15,722 nt of DNA. It comes from CAYGHG01 sp964349515 (GTDB lineage Bacteria > Oederibacteriota > PGYV01 > CAYGHG01). How positions within the stretch are numbered: position 1 is the stretch's first letter; every line of letters starts with the position of its first letter. The stretch covers positions 1 to 15,722 of the forward strand of contig CAYGHG010000061.1 in the NCBI GenBank assembly GCA_964349515.1, in the 5' to 3' direction. The notes beneath the pieces are model-generated. The model worked only from the letters and a program-made list of their open reading frames with translations, was not told the DNA's origin and did no database searches. This document shows positions 6,641 through 12,804 of the stretch, one piece after another. The translations under genes were made by a program, and so were the position numbers.

Positions 6641-8401
6641 ATGCTTAAAAGGACCATATACTGCGGAGATGTTACCGCAAAAGAAGATTCCAAAGAGATA
6701 ATACTAAACGGCTGGCTTGACAACAGGCGTGACCACGGCGGCGTAATTTTTTACGATATGAGGGACCGTGCGGGCATTGTGCAGGTGGTATTTGACCCTG
6801 AAACAGATAAAGAGCTTCACGGACGCGCACACAAACTTCGCAGCGAATACGTGCTCGGAATAAAAGGAAAGGTAAGGCGCAGGCCGGAGGGGACTGTGAA
6901 CCCCAAAATCAAGACCGGTGAAATAGAAGTGCTCGCGCTGGAAATGGAAGTATATAACGAGGCAAAGACACCGCCTTTTATGATTGACGATGAGGGTGAG
7001 GTAAACGAAGAGCTCCGCTTAAAATACAGATATTTGGACATACGCAGGCCGAAGATGATGAAAAACTTCATAATCCGCCACAAGGTCTGTGAGATTACCC
7101 ACAGGTATATGAATGACAACGGGTTTCTTGAAGTTGAAACCCCTTTTCTTATAAAAAGCACCCCCGAAGGCGCGAGGGATTTTCTTGTGCCGAGCAGGCT
7201 GATGGAGGGCGGGTTTTACGCACTGCCGCAGTCGCCCCAGACGTTAAAACAGATACTTATGGTTTCCGGCATTGACCGTTATTATCAGATTGCACGCTGT
7301 TTCAGGGACGAGGATCTGCGCGCCGACAGGCAGCTTGAATTCACTCAGATTGACCTTGAGATGTCTTTTGTTGACGAGGATGATGTCATGCGGGTGGCGG
7401 AGGGGCTTATAAAGCAGATATTTGCCGAAACCGCGGGTATTAAGTTTGAGTCTGATTTCCCGCGCATGAAATTCAGCGACGCCATGGAGCAGTACGGAAA
7501 CGACAAGCCTGACACAAGGTTTGAGATGAAACTCAAAAACGTCTCTGAAATATTTAAAGGTTCTGATTTCAAGGTTTTCAACAGCGTCATAGAAAACGGC
7601 GGCACGGTAAAATCCATTAACTTTAAAAAAGGGGGGGAAAAACTCTCCCGCAAGGACATAGACGACCTCACTGCATACGCGCAGAAACACGGCGCCTCCG
7701 GAATGGCGTGGATAAAATTCGCGGAAAAGGCGGAATCGCCGATAGTAAAATTCCTCGGCGACGAGAGGCTTGAAAAATTGAAAACCGAAATGCTGGCGGA
7801 AAAAGGGGACATACTTTTCTTTATGGCGGACAAAGCCTCCAAAGTAAACGATATACTGGGAAGGGTCAGGCTGCACATAGGAAAAACTCACGGGCTGATT
7901 GACGAATCCAGGTTTGATTTTGTCTGGGTGACAGAGTGCGACCTTTTCAGCTGGAACGAAGATGAAAAAAGGCTTGATTCAAACCACCATCCGTTTACAT
8001 CCGTGCGCGATGAGGATGTGGCGCTTCTTGAATCCGACCCGGTTAAAGCGCGCGCAAAGGCTTACGACCTTGTGTTAAACGGCGTTGAAATAGGCGGCGG
8101 CAGCATCAGGATACACCGCAAGGATATACAGGAAAAACTGTTCAGGCTGCTTAAAATATCGGATGAGGACGCAAAAAAGAAATTCGGATTTCTGCTGGAG
8201 GCTTTTGAGTATGGCGCGCCGCCGCACGGCGGGCTGGCTTTCGGCCTTGACAGGCTGATAATGATACTGACCGGCAGCCAGTCGATAAGGGACGTCATAG
8301 CGTTCCCGAAAACGCAGAAGGGGCAGTGCCTGCTTACTGATGCGCCCTCGGAAGTGGACGAAAAACAGCTTAAAGAGCTCCATATAAAGCTTGATATCTG
8401 A
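6641..8401 (+). CDS. aspS: Aspartate--tRNA ligase, bacterial type (probably non-discriminating)
   Basis: A 586-residue class II synthetase that charges tRNA-Asp, full length for the bacterial type. An N-terminal OB-fold anticodon domain (1 to about 110) is followed by motif 1 (FLEVETPFL, 162-170), the conserved KSTPEGARDFLVPSR, QSPQ (197-200), motif 2 (CFRDEDLRADRQLEF, 220-234) and the bacterial GAD insertion (roughly 285-405). GGGSIRIH (485-492) and motif 3 (GLAFGLDRL, 531-539) complete the core. His32 in RRDHGG and Gly84 in RPEGT occupy the two positions that separate non-discriminating enzymes, which also charge tRNA-Asn, from E. coli-type enzymes (Leu and Lys). An Asp-tRNA-Asn amidotransferase is therefore predicted elsewhere in the genome. 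Motif 2 has RQLEF where most relatives have RQPEF. ATG 6641 has a modest AAGGGG site eight bases upstream. Confidence 0.97.
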   Translation: MLKRTIYCGDVTAKEDSKEIILNGWLDNRRDHGGVIFYDMRDRAGIVQVVFDPETDKELHGRAHKLRSEYVLGIKGKVRRRPEGTVNPKIKTGEIEVLALEMEVYNEAKTPPFMIDDEGEVNEELRLKYRYLDIRRPKMMKNFIIRHKVCEITHRYMNDNGFLEVETPFLIKSTPEGARDFLVPSRLMEGGFYALPQSPQTLKQILMVSGIDRYYQIARCFRDEDLRADRQLEFTQIDLEMSFVDEDDVMRVAEGLIKQIFAETAGIKFESDFPRMKFSDAMEQYGNDKPDTRFEMKLKNVSEIFKGSDFKVFNSVIENGGTVKSINFKKGGEKLSRKDIDDLTAYAQKHGASGMAWIKFAEKAESPIVKFLGDERLEKLKTEMLAEKGDILFFMADKASKVNDILGRVRLHIGKTHGLIDESRFDFVWVTECDLFSWNEDEKRLDSNHHPFTSVRDEDVALLESDPVKARAKAYDLVLNGVEIGGGSIRIHRKDIQEKLFRLLKISDEDAKKKFGFLLEAFEYGAPPHGGLAFGLDRLIMILTGSQSIRDVIAFPKTQKGQCLLTDAPSEVDEKQLKELHIKLDI

Positions 8402-8445
8402 TATCTGCCTTAAAAGTCAATTATTCAGGGTGGAATCGTAAAGGC

Positions 8446-8473
8446 TTGACATAAAACTGCTATGTGATATATT
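8446..8473 (+). promoter_or_regulatory. Strong sigma70 promoter with extended -10, start of the six-gene operon
   Basis: A perfect -35 TTGACA (8446-8451), a 16-bp spacer and -10 TATATT (8468-8473), with TGA (8465-8467) forming an extended -10 element. Transcription would begin near 8480, about 50 bases before the first start codon. It is the only clear promoter before the run of closely packed genes from 8529 to 12747. Confidence 0.75.
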
Positions 8474-8528
8474 TAATAAACAGGAAAAACGTGTAAATGT
8501 AAAAAAACGGAAAGGTGGATTTCGGGAT

Positions 8529-9245
8529 ATGAAAAAAATGCTCGTTCTCGCGGCAATCCTGATAGTTTTTACACCCCTCTTTTCGCTTGCAACAGACTCA
8601 AAATACGGCACTATCAAAGAAGAAATAGAAAAAAAGATGGACGCAATAAAAAAAGGCGGCAAAGCAGGGGATAACGTAAAGGAAGAGATAAAAATAGACC
8701 GCTACGCGCCTAAACAGGCTGTTTCAACAGCCACACCTTCGCCGGATGACAAGGAACAGCAGGCAACTCTGACGCTTATGAATGTAACCGCAGGGATATT
8801 TCAGGGTGCTATAGCCGGAACAGGCGTAGGAATGATAGAATACTCAAAAAACATGAACATGAGGCCGATGGCTCTAATTAATGGCGCTATAATAGGAAGT
8901 ATTTCCGGAGCCGGGCTTGCTTACGGAATGTCGGTAGTTCAGCTCATTACAAAGAAATCATACATATCGGATGATTTTGGATACGGCCTGCTCGGCGGTA
9001 TTGGAATAGGTTCCATTTTGGGTGCTGCGGGCGGTTTTATTTCATATGCAAAAACAGATGACCTTGAAAATATTTCTGAAGGAATAGGCTGGGGCGTGGC
9101 TTTTGGTTCAATATTCGGCTTGGCGGTAGCAACCTTTGAATTTTTTATGCCTGAAGAAATGAGGGCGGTCAGCGGAAGCAAGCACGCTATGCGGCTTGAC
9201 ATACAAGGGGACAGGGTAATGGCGGCTGTCTCAATGTCATATTAA
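8529..9245 (+). CDS. Secreted glycine-zipper protein with duplicated module
   Basis: A 238-residue protein of unknown function. Residues 1-21 are a signal peptide ending FSLA before T22. A charged, Lys/Glu-rich segment (23-75) follows. The rest is two glycine-rich hydrophobic modules (about 86-140 and 149-206). Each has a GxxxG run, then an aromatic/Lys pair (EYSK, SYAK), then a second GxxxG run leading into an apolar helix (GAIIGSISGAGLAYG; GWGVAFGSIFGLAVA). Such patterns pack tightly in membranes, as in glycine-zipper envelope proteins. The C-terminus (LDIQGDRVMAAVSMSY) has the alternating pattern and terminal aromatic of an outer-membrane strand. ATG 8529 has AAGGTGG ten bases upstream. 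It is first in an operon, and the next gene encodes a single copy of the same module. Confidence 0.78.
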   Translation: MKKMLVLAAILIVFTPLFSLATDSKYGTIKEEIEKKMDAIKKGGKAGDNVKEEIKIDRYAPKQAVSTATPSPDDKEQQATLTLMNVTAGIFQGAIAGTGVGMIEYSKNMNMRPMALINGAIIGSISGAGLAYGMSVVQLITKKSYISDDFGYGLLGGIGIGSILGAAGGFISYAKTDDLENISEGIGWGVAFGSIFGLAVATFEFFMPEEMRAVSGSKHAMRLDIQGDRVMAAVSMSY

Positions 9246-9255
9246 AGGTCGTGAA

Positions 9256-9606
9256 ATGATGAAAAAAATTATAATAGTTCTTGCAATGGTTATCGCTGCA
9301 GCGCCTGTTTTCGCGGGCGACATAGGAACCATAATAGGTACAAACATACTTGTGGGAACGGCAGCAGGAGCTGCCCTGGGCAGTGCGACTGCCGTGCCTT
9401 CGTATATGGAAGGCGGCAATGTAAAGGTTTTCGCGGCAGGAGCGGGATGGGGCGCGCTTGTAGGTGCCGGGCTCGGGCTGGCTTATAGTTTTTACAACAT
9501 ATACTTTCACTTTGAAATACATAAAGATAAAAAGAAAGCCCTTACAGAAAGTGAATTTAATCTTGCGATGGATTTTACGGGGATAAGGTTATCAAAAAAT
9601 TTTTGA
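9256..9606 (+). CDS. Small secreted glycine-zipper protein, one-module relative of the upstream gene
   Basis: A 116-residue protein with signal peptide 1-20 (APVFA before G21) and one glycine-zipper module (about 24-84). GTAAGAALGS is followed by PSYMEGG and then GWGALVGAGLGLAYSFY. The order and spacing match both modules of the gene just upstream, including the GLAY run shared with its first module. A charged tail (HKDKKK) precedes a C-terminus ending LSKNF. Only ten bases separate it from the upstream stop, so the pair is surely co-transcribed and looks like a tandem duplication. Two adjacent ATGs (9256, 9259) are both possible; AAAGGT (9244-9249) favours neither strongly. Its function is unknown. 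A role in envelope structure is inferred from the signal peptide and glycine zipper. Confidence 0.75.
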   Translation: MMKKIIIVLAMVIAAAPVFAGDIGTIIGTNILVGTAAGAALGSATAVPSYMEGGNVKVFAAGAGWGALVGAGLGLAYSFYNIYFHFEIHKDKKKALTESEFNLAMDFTGIRLSKNF

Positions 9607-9622
9607 CAAGGAGGATTTAGAA

Positions 9623-10042
9623 ATGAAGGTATTGAAGATGGCAGTAATGTTTTTGCTCGTTGCGGCAGTAGTAATCTCCACGGGTTGTGCGGCAAGACAG
9701 ACAGTAAAACAGGACGCTCCTCCTAAAGATGACGGGATGGGGATGGTAGAAGAGACAAAAGACGAGCCTGAGGCGATGAAATACGTTGTAATAAAGGGAG
9801 ACACACTCTGGGACATTTCCTCGAAAGGAACCATTTACACAGACCCTTTTCAGTGGCCCCTTCTTTTTAAGGCAAACAGAGACCAGATAGAGGACCCGGA
9901 TATAATTGAAATCGGCCAGCAGTTCAACGTCAGAAAAGACTGGTCACGGGCAGAAGTGGCAGACGCGGTTAAAAAAGCGCAGGATACACCTCCTTATGTG
10001 CCTCACACATCACCGAGGAAGACACTGCCTTTAAAGTACTGA
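9623..10042 (+). CDS. LysM-domain lipoprotein
   Basis: A 139-residue predicted lipoprotein. The signal sequence ends in a lipobox-like STGC with Cys22 as the acylated residue, though Ser at -3 is less usual than Leu. A Pro/Asp/Glu-rich linker (about 23-52) leads to a LysM domain (53-104), seen in KYVVIKGDTLWDIS and LLFKANRDQIEDPDIIEIGQQF. LysM domains bind N-acetylglucosamine-containing glycans, so the protein is likely held between a membrane and peptidoglycan. The tail after 105 is short and polar with no catalytic domain, so this is a binding rather than a hydrolytic protein. AAGGAGG (9608-9614) lies eight bases before ATG 9623. The gene is 16 bases after the glycine-zipper gene and 20 before phoH. 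Confidence 0.88.
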   Translation: MKVLKMAVMFLLVAAVVISTGCAARQTVKQDAPPKDDGMGMVEETKDEPEAMKYVVIKGDTLWDISSKGTIYTDPFQWPLLFKANRDQIEDPDIIEIGQQFNVRKDWSRAEVADAVKKAQDTPPYVPHTSPRKTLPLKY

Positions 10043-10062
10043 TAGTGGTAAGGCGGTAGTTT

Positions 10063-11037
10063 TTGGCTGAAACGAAACGTAAGATTGATTTAAAGCTCGG
10101 CAAAGAAGCCCTCCTGAACCTTTTCGGGGCAGGGGATGAGAACTTAAGAATTGCCGAAAGCATACTCGGTGTCGAACTGATTGCCGGGAAAGACAAGCTC
10201 ATAATTAAGGGCGGGAAAAAGCATACGCTCACCGCGAGAAAGGCTTTTAAGAGGCTTGCGGCAGCTGCAGCGGAAGGCACGGCAATATCGGCGCTGCGCA
10301 TAGAAGAAGCGGCCGATGAAGCAAAGTACAAAATCGCGGCAGAAGCGCCTGAAGCACAGGGCAGCCCGAAATACGGTTTTTTGGTTTCTCCGAAGCGCGG
10401 GCCTGTACGCCCTAAGACGAAGAATCAAAAGGATTACCTGGATAAGATTTTTTCAGGACAGATAACGTTTGGAATAGGGCCCGCGGGAACCGGCAAGACT
10501 TACCTTGCCGCTGCCGCGGGCCTTTATCTTTTGCGTGAGAAAAAGTGCGACAGGATAATACTGGTAAGGCCCGTGGTGGAAGCTGGGGAAAGCCTCGGAT
10601 TTCTTCCCGGCGACCTGAAAGAAAAGATAAACCCCTACTTAAGGCCGCTGTTTGACGCGATTTCAGATATGATAGAGCCGAGGGTTTTTAAGGATCTGCT
10701 TGAAAACGAAATAATAGAAATAGCGCCCCTTGCTTACATGAGGGGAAGAACCTTAAGCAGGGCGTTTGTGATTCTTGACGAGGCGCAGAACACCACAAGG
10801 GAACAAATGAAGATGTTTCTTACGCGCGCGGGTAACGGCACAAAGATGGTCATAAACGGTGATGTGACGCAGACTGACCTGCCAAAAAGCGTGATATCCG
10901 GGCTGGTGCACGCATCTTCTATACTCAGAAAGACCGGAGGGGTTTTCTTCGCGGATTTTTGCGCGGAGGATGTGGCGAGGGCGCCCATAGTGAGGGAAAT
11001 TCTGAAGGCTTATGAAACCGATGAAAAACAGCGTTGA
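10063..11037 (+). CDS. phoH: PhoH-like ATPase (YbeZ type)
   Basis: A 324-residue PhoH-family P-loop ATPase. An N-terminal region of about 100 residues, KH-like in this family, precedes the ATPase domain. The Walker A motif is GPAGTGKT (139-146), followed by the conserved RPVVEAGESLGFLPGD and MRGRTL. Walker B is VILDEAQN (236-243), and VINGDVTQTDLP is the family's following motif. YbeZ-type proteins work with YbeY in rRNA processing and ribosome quality control, and the next gene is ybeY. The start is TTG 10063: AAGGCGG (10050-10056) lies six bases upstream, and the first in-frame ATG comes after the Walker A motif, so no ATG start is possible. The use of TTG is unusual among the genes in this window. 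The 3' end overlaps ybeY by 26 bases. Confidence 0.95.
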   Translation: MAETKRKIDLKLGKEALLNLFGAGDENLRIAESILGVELIAGKDKLIIKGGKKHTLTARKAFKRLAAAAAEGTAISALRIEEAADEAKYKIAAEAPEAQGSPKYGFLVSPKRGPVRPKTKNQKDYLDKIFSGQITFGIGPAGTGKTYLAAAAGLYLLREKKCDRIILVRPVVEAGESLGFLPGDLKEKINPYLRPLFDAISDMIEPRVFKDLLENEIIEIAPLAYMRGRTLSRAFVILDEAQNTTREQMKMFLTRAGNGTKMVINGDVTQTDLPKSVISGLVHASSILRKTGGVFFADFCAEDVARAPIVREILKAYETDEKQR

Positions 11038-11446
11038 GGCGGTTTTCAGGCCGGGTCAGAAGCCTCCGGTTGATGCTGCCGGTACAGCCCTAAAGGTGCT
11101 TGAAGGCGAAAAGGAAAAAGGCTGTTCTTTAACCATAGTTTTTGTGGATTCGGCCGAGATGAAAAGCATAAATCTCAATTACAGAAAAAAGGCGAAAGAC
11201 ACCGACGTGATAGCATTTGAATACGGAAGAAAAAAAGGCAGGGTGGAAGGCGACGTTTTTATATGCCTTTCAAAGGCCCGTGAAAACGCGGCTCAGTTTG
11301 GATGCGGGGCCGAAGAAGAGGTAAGAAGGCTGATAATACACGGCGTGCTGCATGTGTTAGGTTACGACCATATCGATAAAAAAGAGGAAAAAGAGATGAA
11401 CGCAAGGACAAAATCTTATCTGAAAAATAAAGGCGGTAAAAAATAA
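11012..11446 (+). CDS. ybeY: Endoribonuclease YbeY, rRNA maturation factor
   Basis: A 144-residue zinc-dependent endoribonuclease that matures 16S rRNA 3' ends and helps clear defective ribosomes. The zinc-binding HxxxHxxxxxH motif is HGVLHVLGYDH (His110, His114, His120). Upstream marks are LNYRKKAKDTDVIAFEY (55-71) and GDVFICLSKARENA (80-93), matching the family's TDVLSF and GDI motifs with small changes (VIAFEY). The start could be ATG 11012 or ATG 11021, both inside the end of phoH. GAAGG (11004-11008) is too close to the first and a little far from the second, so translation probably depends on ribosomes finishing phoH. The stop overlaps the next start as TAATG. Confidence 0.95.
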   Translation: MKPMKNSVEAVFRPGQKPPVDAAGTALKVLEGEKEKGCSLTIVFVDSAEMKSINLNYRKKAKDTDVIAFEYGRKKGRVEGDVFICLSKARENAAQFGCGAEEEVRRLIIHGVLHVLGYDHIDKKEEKEMNARTKSYLKNKGGKK

Positions 11447-12747
11447 TGGAAACAGAAATAGCCGTACAACTTTCGGTTATGTTCGCGCTTCTTTTGTGCG
11501 CTGTGTTTTTATCGCTTGCCGAAACATCCCTCGTCGGAATGAGCAGAATAAAAATAATAGCCAATATAAAGAACGGCCACCCGGCTTCGAAGTATCTTTC
11601 GGTTTGGCTGAAAGAACCGAACAAACTGCTGGCCACGCTTTCTATCTGTGTTAACGCTGTGGCGATAGGGATGTCAACTATCGGAGCGTTTTTGTCCCTC
11701 AGCATAGCCGGGAAATACGGCTTTAGTGAGCCTCTTACAGCGTCTGTTACAGCCGTAATAATAACTTTTGTAATAATAGTTTTTGGGGAAATATCCCCCA
11801 AGGTTTTCGCAATTCACAACACCGAGAGGCTGGGGCTGAAGCTGGTCGGGCCTGTGGTTATGATTTACAAGGCGATCAGGCCGATAACGACAGTTTTTGT
11901 AAAAATAAGCAATCTGACAATCAAACTGGCCGGCGGCAAACCCTCTGAATCAATACCTGTAGTAAGCGCAAAGGACATCAGCACGGTCATGGATGTATCT
12001 GTTGAAGAGGGGTTCATAAGCCCGCAGGAAAAGATCATGATGTCAAGGATTCTGGAGCTTGACGACCTGCAGGTAAAACAGGTGATGATTCCCAGAACGG
12101 CCGTTTCTGCTGTTGACATTAAGATGAATCAGGAGCAGATATTAGACCTGATTATTGAAGAGGGTTATTCGAGAATGCCGGTTTACAAGGGGGACCTGGA
12201 TCATATAGTGGGTATCATTTACACTAAAGACATGCTCAATATGGTAAAAAATAAGGGGCTGATAATTTTTCAGGATCTGATAAGGGTTCCGCATTTTGTG
12301 CCGGAGACAAAAAAGGTAAGCGAGCTTTTAAAGGAATTCAGGAAGGGGAAGTTCCATATGGCCATAGTGGTTGACGAGTTCGGCGGAACTGCGGGGGTGG
12401 TAACGCTTGAAGACGTGCTTGAAGAAATAGTAGGCGAGATTCAGGATGAATATGACGTGGAGGAAAAAGAGGTTGAGCGCGGCGAAGACGGATGCTATAA
12501 CGTGCGCGGCAGGGTTGAAATATCAAAACTTAACGAAGATTTCGGCCTTGACCTGCCGGAAGAGGAAGACATTAACACGATAGGCGGCCTCGTGGCGAGG
12601 CTCGCTGACAGGGTTCCCAAAGCGGGCGAGAGCGTAACAATGGGAAGGATTACATTTACCGTTTTAAAGTCTGACGCGAGAAAGATAGAGCGCGTGAGGG
12701 TAAACGTAGAGCCGGCTGAAGAAACAGTAACGGAAAACAAAAAGTAA
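11446..12747 (+). CDS. corC: CNNM/CBS/CorC-domain membrane protein (hemolysin C / CorC-type transporter)
   Basis: A 433-residue inner-membrane protein. The CNNM (DUF21) domain (1 to about 190) has apolar segments near 8-28, 60-85, 98-120 and 130-150. It carries FLSLAETSLVGMSR (21-34) and FGEISPKVFAIHNTER (113-128). A CBS pair follows (about 210-265 and 284-335), with MIPRTAVSAVD opening the first and the hallmark VVDEFGGTAGVVTLEDVLEE in the second. The CorC_HlyC accessory domain occupies about 347-425. Family members with this layout export or exchange Mg2+ and related cations, with the CBS pair sensing nucleotides; hemolysin is a historical name. ATG 11446 shares its A with the ybeY stop, and AGGCGG (11431-11436) lies nine bases upstream. 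The phoH-ybeY-corC order matches ybeZ-ybeY-ybeX of E. coli, whose YbeX lacks the membrane part seen here. Confidence 0.93.
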   Translation: METEIAVQLSVMFALLLCAVFLSLAETSLVGMSRIKIIANIKNGHPASKYLSVWLKEPNKLLATLSICVNAVAIGMSTIGAFLSLSIAGKYGFSEPLTASVTAVIITFVIIVFGEISPKVFAIHNTERLGLKLVGPVVMIYKAIRPITTVFVKISNLTIKLAGGKPSESIPVVSAKDISTVMDVSVEEGFISPQEKIMMSRILELDDLQVKQVMIPRTAVSAVDIKMNQEQILDLIIEEGYSRMPVYKGDLDHIVGIIYTKDMLNMVKNKGLIIFQDLIRVPHFVPETKKVSELLKEFRKGKFHMAIVVDEFGGTAGVVTLEDVLEEIVGEIQDEYDVEEKEVERGEDGCYNVRGRVEISKLNEDFGLDLPEEEDINTIGGLVARLADRVPKAGESVTMGRITFTVLKSDARKIERVRVNVEPAEETVTENKK

Positions 12748-12751
12748 TATT

Positions 12752-12780
12752 TTGGCATGCAGGATAAGAACCTATAAAAT
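12752..12780 (+). promoter_or_regulatory. Possible promoter for leuS
   Basis: TTGGCA (12752-12757) and TAAAAT (12775-12780) are separated by 17 bp, each one base from consensus. It sits in the 57-base gap after the corC-type gene. Transcription would start near 12787, leaving a very short leader with CGAGGT (12789-12794) as ribosome binding site. Confidence 0.45.
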
Positions 12781-12804
12781 TCATAATACGAGGTCGGCAT
12801 AAAA

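Noticed and set aside
7244..7891. Long minus-strand open frame inside aspS (215 codons)
   Set aside because: A shadow of a strongly conserved gene on the other strand, with no recognisable protein features.
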